A stretch of 64,000 nt of DNA from an uncultured bacterium (GTDB lineage: Bacteria > Myxococcota_A > Bradymonadia > Bradymonadales > Bradymonadaceae). The DNA lies in contig CALJNB010000063.1 in assembly GCA_937981985.1 (NCBI GenBank), positions 1 to 64,000 of the forward strand, given 5' to 3'. A program made the position numbers and the translations under genes. The notes below the pieces were generated by a model. The model was given only the letters and a program-made list of their open reading frames with translations. It searched no databases and was not told the DNA's origin. Below, piece by piece: positions 1 to 8,221 of this stretch (its first letter is position 1; each line of letters opens with the position of its first letter).

Positions 1-2
1 CC

Positions 3-251
3 CAAAGCGCCATAGAAGCATTAACTAAGGTTTCCCTCAGACATCCAGAGTTTGTGGGCACGTGGCTTATTTTGGGGCGTTCTTACAATAAACTCGAAGA
101 ATATTCCTTGGCCAAGGAGGATTTGCTTGAAGCGGCTAGAATCAACCCCTTTGACCCCGCCATTCATCGAGAACTTGTCCTAACCTTTGAAAAGCTCGGT
201 GAAGTCGAAAATGCAAAGAAAGAACAAGAGTTCTTACGGCTTTTACGTTGA
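3..251 (+). CDS. TPR-repeat protein, C-terminal fragment (5' end outside window)
   Basis: The frame is open from the first complete codon at base 3 to a TGA stop at 249-251, so the gene begins upstream of the window. The visible 82 residues contain tetratricopeptide-like helix pairs (for example the stretch LGRSYNKLEEYSLAKEDLL and then INPFDPAIHRELVL). TPRs are protein-protein interaction scaffolds. It ends 17 bases before a MoxR ATPase gene on the same strand, so it probably belongs to the same MoxR/DUF58/VWA operon, where TPR partners are common. A GTG at 54 could be read as a start, but the open frame and repeat phase before it make a longer gene more likely. Confidence 0.7.
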   Translation, partial: QSAIEALTKVSLRHPEFVGTWLILGRSYNKLEEYSLAKEDLLEAARINPFDPAIHRELVLTFEKLGEVENAKKEQEFLRLLR

Positions 252-268
252 TGTGGTAACTCTTTACT

Positions 269-1267
269 ATGTCAGAATTACAAAACACCAATTCGAATGA
301 TCTAGAAGCCATTGAACAAATGCAGCACGCAAAAGAAGCGATTCTGCAGGAGGTTCGTAAACGCATTTTTGGGCAAGACGAACTCGTCGAAAATCTACTT
401 ATTGCGCTATTTTCTCAAGGTCATTGTCTCATAATGGGGGTGCCAGGTTTGGCGAAAACCTCACTTATTCAGGCGCTTTCAGAAGTGCTTGACTTGGACT
501 TCAATCGGATACAATTCACTCCCGATTTGATGCCAGCCGATATAACCGGAACGGAGATTCTTGACGAAGATCCGGAAACGGGAAGGCGAGGATTTAAGTT
601 TATTCAGGGCCCGGTTTTTACAAACTTGCTGCTAGCCGATGAAATAAATCGAACGCCTCCAAAGACCCAGGCAGCACTACTACAATCCATGGCCGAATAT
701 TCGGTATCTACCGGAGGAAAAACCTATGTCCTTCAGCCGCCTTTTTTAGTTTTTGCAACGCAAAATCCGATTGAACAAGAGGGAACCTATCCCCTTCCGG
801 AAGCTCAACTCGACCGATTTATGTTTCTCCTAGAAGTCGGATATCCGTCGGCGGACGTGGAGAAGAAAATTGTTCAGAAAACGACAGCCGGCGAGAAAGA
901 AACCATCAACGCTGTGTTGAATGCCGACCAAATTGTTGCCCTTCAAAAACTTGTACGACGCGTCCCTGTTTCAGATGATGTGATTGAATACGCCGTTGAA
1001 CTGGTACGAAAAACGAGACCGTCGGATGAAAGCGCTCCGCAATTCGTAAAAGAGTTCGTTAGCTGGGGCGCTGGTCCGCGCGCGAGTCAGTATTTGATCC
1101 TCGCGGGAAAATCGCGCGCTATTTTGCAAGGCCGGCTAACGGTTAGCAAAGAAGATATTCAAGCGCTCGCTAAACCTATTCTACGCCACCGGTTACTACT
1201 AAATTTTCAGGCTGAATCTAAAGGTATGAATAGCGACCAAATCATCGAACGAATTTTGGTTGGTTAA
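269..1267 (+). CDS. MoxR-family AAA+ ATPase
   Basis: This 332-residue protein is a MoxR-type AAA+ ATPase, a family thought to act as a chaperone that remodels VWA-domain partners. Visible motifs are a Walker A region GVPGLAKTS near residues 57-65, Walker B LLLADEINR near 120-128, the following PPKTQAALLQSM helix, and the sensor stretch FATQNPIEQEGTYPLPEAQ, with an LDRF arginine-finger region after it. The length is normal for the family. The stop codon is followed immediately by the ATG of a DUF58 gene, the usual MoxR partner, so the two are almost certainly co-translated. Family assignment is secure; the substrate is not known from sequence. Confidence 0.95.
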   Translation: MSELQNTNSNDLEAIEQMQHAKEAILQEVRKRIFGQDELVENLLIALFSQGHCLIMGVPGLAKTSLIQALSEVLDLDFNRIQFTPDLMPADITGTEILDEDPETGRRGFKFIQGPVFTNLLLADEINRTPPKTQAALLQSMAEYSVSTGGKTYVLQPPFLVFATQNPIEQEGTYPLPEAQLDRFMFLLEVGYPSADVEKKIVQKTTAGEKETINAVLNADQIVALQKLVRRVPVSDDVIEYAVELVRKTRPSDESAPQFVKEFVSWGAGPRASQYLILAGKSRAILQGRLTVSKEDIQALAKPILRHRLLLNFQAESKGMNSDQIIERILVG

Positions 1268-2158
1268 ATGGGGCTCAAAGAAACATTTCTTGATCCGAAA
1301 GTTTTAGAAAAGCTTGGGAATATGAACGTCAGAGTCGATTCCTTGGTCGTTGGAATTCTCAACGGAATGCATCGGTCCCCTCATAAAGGCGGAGCCGTCG
1401 AATTTTCGGAATACAAGGAATACAGTCCAGGACATGAGATCCGTCACATCGATTGGAAAGTCTTTGCAAAATCGGACAAATTCTACGTGAAGCAGTTTCA
1501 AGATGAAACCAATTTACGCGTCTATCTTGTCGTCGATGCATCGGGTTCGATGGCTTATCACGGAGACGAAACGAATCTCTCCAAACTCCGTTATATAAGT
1601 TTTTTGGCTGCCACCATCTCCTATTTATTTATCTCTCAGGGGGATGCGGTCGGGTTATATTCGAGTCATGAAGACGAGAATATTTTCTTACCGGCAAGTT
1701 CAAGGAGTACGCACCTAGAGGATCTTTTTCAAGTTCTTGATGGCCTTCCCGGTACTGGCTTTTCGTCTCTTAATGATGCTTTAAAAGAAATTGCTGAACG
1801 AGCAAAGCCTCGCTCGAAAGTGTTAGTTTTCAGTGACATGTTAGAGGCCGACGAAGACGCGATGGCCTTGCTAGCTGTTCTACGCAAGCGAAAGTATGAC
1901 GTTTCGATGTTTCATGTACTAGATAAAACGGAATTAGAATTCCCCTTCGAAGGTATGACGAATTTTGTAGGACTAGAGGGCGAAGGAGAACTTCTAATCG
2001 ATCCTGATGATGTCCGCGGTGAATACAAAAAATTAATAAACGAGCATATTAAATTTATTGAAGATTGTTGTAATGCTCAACAGATTAGTTACTCGCAGTT
2101 TTTCACATCCGACCCAATTGAGGAAATTATTCTCGAATTTTTGGGAGGTAGTACGTGA
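1268..2158 (+). CDS. DUF58 domain protein with VWA-like fold
   Basis: A 296-residue soluble protein. It carries the DUF58 signature around residues 40-75 (EFSEYKEYSPGHEIRHIDW, then KQF) and a von Willebrand A-like core whose first metal-binding loop is VVDASGSM (D-x-S-x-S, near residue 89). The late motif VLVFSDMLE fits the second part of the VWA fold. DUF58 proteins are regularly encoded beside MoxR and are presumed ATPase substrates or effectors. The start abuts the moxR stop and the end overlaps the next start by four bases (GTGA), showing tight coupling. Confidence 0.93.
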   Translation: MGLKETFLDPKVLEKLGNMNVRVDSLVVGILNGMHRSPHKGGAVEFSEYKEYSPGHEIRHIDWKVFAKSDKFYVKQFQDETNLRVYLVVDASGSMAYHGDETNLSKLRYISFLAATISYLFISQGDAVGLYSSHEDENIFLPASSRSTHLEDLFQVLDGLPGTGFSSLNDALKEIAERAKPRSKVLVFSDMLEADEDAMALLAVLRKRKYDVSMFHVLDKTELEFPFEGMTNFVGLEGEGELLIDPDDVRGEYKKLINEHIKFIEDCCNAQQISYSQFFTSDPIEEIILEFLGGST

Positions 2159-4299
2159 GTTTTATTGAACCTCTTTTTCTCATCGGTTTAATAGCCGCAC
2201 TCCTACCGATTTTGATTCATCTTATAAATCGAAAAAAGGCGGTGAGGAGAGTGTTCGGACCGATGCGTTTTCTGCTTCAGAGTCAGAAGCGTAAGGCGCC
2301 GGGGTTTAAGGCGAGGCAGTTTGTCTTGATGTCGATTCGTGTAGTTTTGGTTGCTTTACTTGCGATGGCGTTGGCTAAACCTTTCTTTCTAAGTGATAGC
2401 GGATTGACAGCATCCGAACGTCTGCCTTCAGCGACGGTTATTGTAGTGGATAATAGTTTTTCGATGGAAGCGAGATGGTCGGAAGCACGGGACGCGCTTG
2501 AAAAAGAATTGTCCTCTCTACGAACTTGGGATCAAGTTGTTGTGATCACGACCAATCCAACCGTTCCGATTCAGAAAGAGAAAAAAATCGAAGAAAGTAA
2601 TAAGCTGAGCAACAATCACGATGTAGTTAGAGACTACGCGGAAACCATTCTCGTGTCTAAAGAGAAGGGGAATGTTGCCGCAGCTATAGAACGAGCGTCG
2701 AAGATCCTCACGGCCTCAGAATTACCTAATCATCGAATTGCCGTGATAAGTGATTTTTCGATGGGGGGATTTCCTACACACGTGAAGCCGAATCAGCCAA
2801 TCACAGATCCAGTCGACGAATATCGAATACGGCCGAAAACGACTGAAAATATTGCCTTAGTATCCGTTACTTATGAACAATCTGGCGACGCTAGAGATAA
2901 CCTCTGGCTTATCCGTGCGACCTTAAAGAACTTTGGAACGGTGCCTCGCAGTGAACAGATTGAATTAGAAATTGACGGAAAGTCGGTTGCCGGAGCGCAG
3001 ATAAGTATCCCACCGAATGGGATTGCGACCCATGTCTTTCGTCATGTTATTGAGGGAAAAGAACGGGTTCGCGGAAGGGTCCGTGTTTCTGAGGCTGATC
3101 AAATTTCTTTCGACAACGTGTCTCATTTTGTAATTTTATTACGCAAAAAGATTAACGTTCTTGTTGTTAACGGAGAACCCAATTCCATCTCGCATCGCGA
3201 TGAAGCCTTCTTTCTTGAGCGTGCTCTAAATCCGATGGGATCGATTAATGGGACTGAAAGTAATATTAACGTTAGCGTGACGACCCGGGAAGGATTGGAG
3301 ACAAGAATGCTCAACGATTATGATGTTGTTTCGTTAGCTAACGTTTCTAGAGTTTCTCCAGCTACCGGAAAACGTCTTCTCACCTTCGTCGAGGATGGTG
3401 GTGGTCTTTTCATCGCAATGGGAGACCAGGTAGATCCCACCGCCTACAACCAACATCTAGAGGCATTGCTTCCTAAACCCTTACGTGGATTAAAGCGTTT
3501 AGCAAATCGGGCTGACCCTGACGCACCCGTTAAAATCACTCGAATTGCGACGATGAAAACAAGCCACCCTATCTTTCGAGTTTTTGAATTACCTGGAGGG
3601 ACATCGATTCGCGATACAGAGGTTTTTAGCTATATGTTACTAGAGCCTTCGCCGCCCGGTCTGTCGGATACGATAATGTCTTATAAGGATAATGCGCCCG
3701 CACTTTTGGAACGACGTGTTGGACGAGGTAGCGTTATCATGTTGACCACCAGCGTCGATGATGAATGGACGGACTTTCCTTTTAGAACATCTTTTCTTCC
3801 GATGATGCGACGTATATCTCAACATCTCGCGAAACGCGTAAACTCTTTTGATAAAAAGGCCATACATATCGGTGATGAAGTCGAATTGGAAATCGGTTCG
3901 TTGGTGCGAGAGCGATTGATTATAAAAACACCAAGTGATGCAAGAATCGTTTTAGTACCGATGGACGGCAAGGTATCTTTTGGTGCACAAGAGGCTGGGG
4001 TTTACGAATTTTGGGCGGATGATGAGGACGATAAAAATCGATTAGACGCGCTAAGTTTTGCGGCGAATTTTGATCCCGAAGAATCCAATCTTGAACCTAT
4101 TGACGAGGCTATTTTATCGCAGTGGATTTCTGCGGAAAAAAGCGATGAAAAAAGTGGAGTCAAAACGAACGAAAGGCGAGTGAATCTTTGGCCTTGGCTG
4201 CTTTTTATTGTCACGATGATGTTACTACTTGAGACCATCGTGAGTACCCGCCAAAGCGTACTCGTGAAGCTTTGGAATTCGATATTAAATAGGAGCTAG
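2155..4299 (+). CDS. BatA-like membrane VWA protein (aerotolerance-regulator N-terminal type)
   Basis: This 714-residue protein starts with GTG at 2155 overlapping the previous stop. The N-terminus has a hydrophobic segment (residues about 5-25), then basic NRKKAVRR and a second membrane helix near 60-78, the layout of BatA/aerotolerance N-terminal domains. A VWA domain follows with MIDAS-like loop VIVVDNSFSM. A middle region, KINVLVVNGEPNS through a glutamine-amidotransferase-like beta/alpha segment, is common in the larger members. A C-terminal transmembrane helix lies near 692-708. Together with MoxR and DUF58 it forms a Bat-like envelope or stress complex; the exact role is unknown. The gene meets the RIO kinase gene tail to tail with a four-base overlap. 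Confidence 0.85.
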   Translation: MSFIEPLFLIGLIAALLPILIHLINRKKAVRRVFGPMRFLLQSQKRKAPGFKARQFVLMSIRVVLVALLAMALAKPFFLSDSGLTASERLPSATVIVVDNSFSMEARWSEARDALEKELSSLRTWDQVVVITTNPTVPIQKEKKIEESNKLSNNHDVVRDYAETILVSKEKGNVAAAIERASKILTASELPNHRIAVISDFSMGGFPTHVKPNQPITDPVDEYRIRPKTTENIALVSVTYEQSGDARDNLWLIRATLKNFGTVPRSEQIELEIDGKSVAGAQISIPPNGIATHVFRHVIEGKERVRGRVRVSEADQISFDNVSHFVILLRKKINVLVVNGEPNSISHRDEAFFLERALNPMGSINGTESNINVSVTTREGLETRMLNDYDVVSLANVSRVSPATGKRLLTFVEDGGGLFIAMGDQVDPTAYNQHLEALLPKPLRGLKRLANRADPDAPVKITRIATMKTSHPIFRVFELPGGTSIRDTEVFSYMLLEPSPPGLSDTIMSYKDNAPALLERRVGRGSVIMLTTSVDDEWTDFPFRTSFLPMMRRISQHLAKRVNSFDKKAIHIGDEVELEIGSLVRERLIIKTPSDARIVLVPMDGKVSFGAQEAGVYEFWADDEDDKNRLDALSFAANFDPEESNLEPIDEAILSQWISAEKSDEKSGVKTNERRVNLWPWLLFIVTMMLLLETIVSTRQSVLVKLWNSILNRS

Positions 4300-5216
4300 C
4301 GTCGCTTGCGACGTCCACGACGCGCCCCTTTTTTAGGTCGCGGACGTGGCCCACCACTAGATGGTCGGTCGTCGAAATCATCATCTTCATCTTGCTTACG
4401 TCGAATTTCTTCTTCTTCGATTTCATACATTTCGTCGAGTAATTTTTCAGCATCAATTTCTTTTTGCGGAAGTTTAAATTTACCCGTGAGGATGGTGTCG
4501 GGTTCTAATTCGCCGCGTTCATAGAGGTCCCACATTTCGTGGCCAAAACGTAGTTGATTCAGTTTTCGACCAAGCCTAAAGTGTGATGTGATATTGGCTA
4601 CGTCGCGTAACAATATTCGCTTTGCATGTCTGTTTTGCGATGCCCCGATCGATTGTGGAAAGTCGATCACAACGGGGCCTTCTTCTTCAAGTAAAACGTT
4701 GTAAACGGATAAATCAGCATGGACGACATCGGCGCATAACATTCGGACGACTTCTTGTATCAGTTGATCGAAAACGATTTGCGCTTCGTTATCTTCAAAA
4801 TCCCAATCTGATAAGCGGGGAGCTGGACCGCCATTGGGTCCTTCGATACACTCCATGAGCAGAACACCCTCCATAAATTCGAAGGGTTGCGGCACACGGA
4901 CTCCGGCGTTGTAAAGCTTGTAGATCATATCTGCTTCGGCTGAGTTCCAAGCTTCCTCTTCACGATCGCGACCGTAACGACTTCGCTTATTCATAGCGCG
5001 TTGGTCACGTGAGTTGCGTACCTTGCGTCCTTCTGTGTAAGAGGCTCGATTTTTAAACGAACGTTCTTTTAACGATTTATAAACTTTTGCGGCACGCAGT
5101 TCTCCCTCACTTTCGACGAGGTAAACTTGTGCTTCCTTTCCGCTTAATAAGGGACGGACGACTCGTTCGATAATTCCGCATTCAATTAAGGGTACCAACC
5201 GTTTTGGTATTCGCAT
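4296..5216 (-). CDS. RIO-family serine/threonine kinase with acidic and Arg/Lys-rich tail
   Basis: A 306-residue RIO-type atypical kinase. The phosphate-binding stretch LSGKEAQVYLV, the ATP-binding lysine in AAKVYK, the catalytic loop HADLSVYNVLL and the metal-binding IDFPQS motif are all present, so it should be active. The last 60 residues are unusual: a Glu/Asp-rich helix (EIEEEEIRR, then EDDDFDD) followed by a strongly basic Pro/Gly/Arg/Lys tail ending RRGRRKRR, which could bind RNA or ribosomes. In archaea and eukaryotes RIO kinases act in small-subunit maturation; bacterial roles are poorly defined. A good Shine-Dalgarno (GAGGAG) lies seven bases before the ATG at 5216. Confidence 0.88.
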   Translation of the reverse strand: MRIPKRLVPLIECGIIERVVRPLLSGKEAQVYLVESEGELRAAKVYKSLKERSFKNRASYTEGRKVRNSRDQRAMNKRSRYGRDREEEAWNSAEADMIYKLYNAGVRVPQPFEFMEGVLLMECIEGPNGGPAPRLSDWDFEDNEAQIVFDQLIQEVVRMLCADVVHADLSVYNVLLEEEGPVVIDFPQSIGASQNRHAKRILLRDVANITSHFRLGRKLNQLRFGHEMWDLYERGELEPDTILTGKFKLPQKEIDAEKLLDEMYEIEEEEIRRKQDEDDDFDDRPSSGGPRPRPKKGARRGRRKRR

Positions 5217-5321
5217 GGGCTAACTCCTCTTGCGTCGGCCGTTTTCTACACGAAGGCGCTTGGAATTTCCAGTGGTCCGTTGCGAGCCTGCTTAGTTCGT
5301 GATCGCGGTGGAAGAGTGAGT

Positions 5322-6845
5322 TCAACCGAATTTGATTCGCCACGTCGTTCCGTCAGAACCATCCATAATTTCGACACCAAGTGCATCGAGCTCGTCTCGG
5401 ATAGTATCGCCAAGTGCCCAATCTTTATTCGCGCGGGCAGCGTTCCTTTCAGCAATTTTTGACTCGATCATTTTTGGATCAAGATTCAAAATATTTACCC
5501 GGAGGTCGCGTAACTCAATCAGAGCCTGGTTCGGTTCACGCTCAAGAATTCCCAAGGAACGTCCAGCTTGTGCCATGCATTTTTTAACTTCGTACATGGT
5601 TCGCATCGCGTCGGGTTTGGGTTTCTTTTTGGATTGCGTAATTTCATTTCCGATCTTTGCTACTTCACCTAAAACAGCAATTGCCTTTGGCGTATTGAAA
5701 TCGTCCGAAAGCGCCATGATGAAGTTGTCGGAGAAATTAGAAATGGTATCGGAGAATTCGGGCATGAGTTCGCCGGCGTCAACGGTTTGGTTTTTGGCGA
5801 TACCACCGCGTTCCAAGGTCTCGTCGATTCGGGAAAGCGTTTCGTAAAAATATGCAGTTCTCAGGGTCGCTTCTTCTAGATTCTCCTCCGCATAAGTAAT
5901 CGGTTTCGAATATTGGGAGGTGTGCATGAAGAGGCGTATTGCGTCCGGATGATAGCCCTTTAGAACGTCGCGTGTTGTCCAGAAATTCCCAAGAGATTTT
6001 GACATCTTTCGTTCTATTTTATTTCCGTCGCTATCCAACTCAGCCGTGTTTACCATTCCTACGTGCATCCAATAGTTGGAAAAACTGCATTCGTGAGTCC
6101 CCTCGGATTGGGCGATTTCGTTTTCGTGGTGAGGGAAAATGAGATCGCGTCCTCCTCCGTGAATATCAAAATTATGTCCGAGATGTTCTCCCGCCATGGC
6201 CGAACATTCGATATGCCAACCCGGCCGTCCTTTGCCCCATGGCGAATCCCAACTGATCTCCCCTTCCTTAGCAGATTTCCACAGCGCAAAGTCGAACGGG
6301 TATTCTTTTTCCGTGGGTTCGTCTACTCGCCCCGAACGTCCTGCTTCCATATCGCTAAGTTTGCGACCGGACAGTTTTCCGTATCCTTCAAAAGAACGGA
6401 CGCGATAGTAAACATCTCCACCTTTTTCGTAAGCGAGTCCTTTTTCGATGAGTGTTTCGGTCATTGAAACGATTTGCGGGATGTGAGTTGACACCTTTGG
6501 TTCGACATCTGCGTTAGCAACGCCTAATCTGCCCATATCTGAGTCGAGTTCGTCTATAAATCGCTGTGATAAAGCGAGAGGGTCTTCTCCAAGCTCTGCT
6601 GCTCGACTGATAATCTTATCGTCAACATCGGTATGGTTTCGGACGTACTTCACGTCGTAGCCTACTTCTCTCAAAAAACGTTGGACCACATCAAAAAAGA
6701 TAAAAACGCGGGCGTGACCGATATGGGTGAGGTCGTAAACGGTAACCCCGCAGACATACATTTTGACTTTTCCAGGTTCAATCGGGACAAATGCTTTCTT
6801 TTCGTTGGATAAATTATCAAATATTTTAATTTCTGGCAGATCCAT
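5322..6845 (-). CDS. cysS: Cysteinyl-tRNA synthetase
   Basis: This class I aminoacyl-tRNA synthetase charges tRNA-Cys. The zinc/HIGH region reads YVCGVTVYDLTHIGHARV, the cysteine-binding zinc motif includes GWHIECSAM and HGGGRDLIFPHHENE, and the KMSKS loop is KMSKSLGNFW. The DALR-type helical region and a C-terminal RDEL-type segment (IRDELDALGVEI) follow. I place the start at the ATG at 6845 (507 aa, MDLPEIKIFD), which has a GAGAG-like ribosome site. The frame extends upstream to an ATG at 6911, but that 22-residue extension is non-conserved in character and lacks a ribosome site. It is separated from the RIO kinase gene by about 105 bases. Confidence 0.96.
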   Translation of the reverse strand: MDLPEIKIFDNLSNEKKAFVPIEPGKVKMYVCGVTVYDLTHIGHARVFIFFDVVQRFLREVGYDVKYVRNHTDVDDKIISRAAELGEDPLALSQRFIDELDSDMGRLGVANADVEPKVSTHIPQIVSMTETLIEKGLAYEKGGDVYYRVRSFEGYGKLSGRKLSDMEAGRSGRVDEPTEKEYPFDFALWKSAKEGEISWDSPWGKGRPGWHIECSAMAGEHLGHNFDIHGGGRDLIFPHHENEIAQSEGTHECSFSNYWMHVGMVNTAELDSDGNKIERKMSKSLGNFWTTRDVLKGYHPDAIRLFMHTSQYSKPITYAEENLEEATLRTAYFYETLSRIDETLERGGIAKNQTVDAGELMPEFSDTISNFSDNFIMALSDDFNTPKAIAVLGEVAKIGNEITQSKKKPKPDAMRTMYEVKKCMAQAGRSLGILEREPNQALIELRDLRVNILNLDPKMIESKIAERNAARANKDWALGDTIRDELDALGVEIMDGSDGTTWRIKFG

Positions 6846-7106
6846 TTCGTTCTCTCGTTTTATTCTTCTAGGTGGTGTAGTTGCGTGCTGCTTATCAGCA
6901 ACAGTGCCCATGAATAGTGGTATTGAGGGCGGTGTTAAATTTGTGTCCGCATGGACAAAATAGACTTAGATTTTGGTGAATCGTTATCATCACTTACTCA
7001 AAGTCAGTAATTATCATGGACCCAATGATGAAGCAAAGAACTTTTGGCTCCTGAAATCTTAGAAATAGGGCTGTTTTTCTTTTTGGTGCAAAAGCTTATG
7101 TGAGGC
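6846..7106. other. Divergent intergenic region upstream of cysS and the 7161 gene
   Basis: About 260 bases between the divergent cysS start and the promoter of the outer-membrane protein gene. I find no tRNA, no hairpin with a T-run and no convincing ORF. The minus-strand promoter of cysS must lie here, but I cannot pick it with confidence. Confidence 0.4.
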
Positions 7107-7135
7107 TTGATGCGTGTCCTGGCATGAAGTATTAG
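7107..7135 (+). promoter_or_regulatory. Sigma-70-like promoter for the outer-membrane protein gene
   Basis: TTGATG (7107-7112), a 17-base spacer and TATTAG (7130-7135), each matching the vegetative consensus at four of six positions. The next gene starts 25 bases downstream. Confidence 0.45.
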
Positions 7136-7160
7136 GGGGGCACTACTCGAAGGAACCCCA

Positions 7161-8144
7161 ATGCGTGCGTCGTACATATTAGTCTTTTTACTCGTTTTCG
7201 TTTTTTCATCACAAGGCGTTTTTGCGCAAGATTTTACGGAAGAAGAAGTCGCAGCAGATGAGGCCGCGGCGAAAGAAGCCGGTGAGGTGGTTGAACCCAT
7301 TGAGGAAGAAGAAGGCGAACTTGTTGAAGAGGGGGTTGAGCAAGCGGTGGACGAGAATGCACTTAGCGCAAATGACATCGTTGTTAATAAGGAAGAAGAG
7401 GAAGAAGACGAAGAAGACGAAGGATTTTTCCTCAACGTGGGTTTCGGAATTAAAGGCGGTCTCAACGGAAGCGTTGTCAACGGTGTAACAGAGGGAGATT
7501 CATTTACTTCTGAAGGAAGCCAATATGAAATTCCGCAAGGTCCCGATATTTATCCAAGTTTCGGATTGGGTGCGACGGTAGGAGGATTCCTCGAAGTACG
7601 TGCGTGGGATTTCATCGGTCTAGAAGTTGGGTTTTATCAATCATGGGATAACGCGGCTGGGTTCGAAGATAAAAACGCGGCGGGTTCGGGACAGACTGTC
7701 GGTCGTGTCGACCACAAGCAATGCACGAGCGCATTTCACATCCCTGCTTTAATAAAGCTTAGTCTTGATGGCGATTTAGTCCGTCCCACTTTCGGCCTCG
7801 GTGCTGAATTTGTAAAACAAAATACCAGTACTCTTGAATATTCGTCTGATAATTTTTCGGTTATCGATCGCGAAGTAGGGTATGAATTTCAAAACATCCT
7901 TTATAAAATTGAACCCACTTCGTACGTGAACATCGTCGCTTCGATTGCACTCGAATTCGATTTCGACCCTATTCGTGTTCCAATTGAGCTTAGGGCGAAT
8001 ATTAACCCGACTTTCGAATCAGCGTTAGATCCTCGTGTCACTGCAACGGGTACGCCCAACAATAATCTTGAACTCGTCTATGACGGTGTTTTCCAGGCTC
8101 AGTTCGCGTTGCTTCTGGGTGTTGCGTACGACTTCGATCTTTAA
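7161..8144 (+). CDS. Outer-membrane beta-barrel protein with long acidic N-terminal linker
   Basis: A 327-residue exported protein. A classic signal peptide (basic start, hydrophobic LVFLLVFVF-like core, cleavage after GVFA) is followed by about 75 residues dominated by Glu and Asp, including a run of EEEEEDEEDE. After that comes a Gly/aromatic-rich region with alternating hydrophobic residues typical of porin-like or OmpA-like beta-barrels (GFGIKGGLNGS, FGLGATVGG, LRANINPTF and terminal LLGVAYDFDL). The acidic stretch probably lies in the periplasm as a flexible linker and may bind cations. No enzymatic motif is visible, and no family can be named. It has its own promoter and is separated from the next gene by 77 bases. 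Confidence 0.75.
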   Translation: MRASYILVFLLVFVFSSQGVFAQDFTEEEVAADEAAAKEAGEVVEPIEEEEGELVEEGVEQAVDENALSANDIVVNKEEEEEDEEDEGFFLNVGFGIKGGLNGSVVNGVTEGDSFTSEGSQYEIPQGPDIYPSFGLGATVGGFLEVRAWDFIGLEVGFYQSWDNAAGFEDKNAAGSGQTVGRVDHKQCTSAFHIPALIKLSLDGDLVRPTFGLGAEFVKQNTSTLEYSSDNFSVIDREVGYEFQNILYKIEPTSYVNIVASIALEFDFDPIRVPIELRANINPTFESALDPRVTATGTPNNNLELVYDGVFQAQFALLLGVAYDFDL

Positions 8145-8196
8145 AGTCCGAAGTTGACGGTATTACGCGCGACCCATTATCAAAAAATTCGCGAGT

Positions 8197-8213
8197 CCCG
8201 ATTTTCGGTCGGG
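8197..8213 (+). promoter_or_regulatory. Small inverted repeat covering the ribosome site of the FAD/Fe-S gene
   Basis: CCCGA (8197-8201) and TCGGG (8209-8213) can pair across a seven-base loop, and an alternative inner pairing CCGA/TCGG shares the 5' arm. The 3' arm contains the GGGAAG that is the likely Shine-Dalgarno for the ATG at 8222, so the structure could limit initiation. Confidence 0.3.
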
Positions 8214-8221
8214 AAGATCCA

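Noticed and set aside
7004-7480. Long Ser-rich minus-strand ORF
   Set aside because: It is the antisense of the Glu/Asp-rich coding region of the outer-membrane protein gene; GAA/GAG codons read back as Ser/Phe-type codons. No ribosome site.
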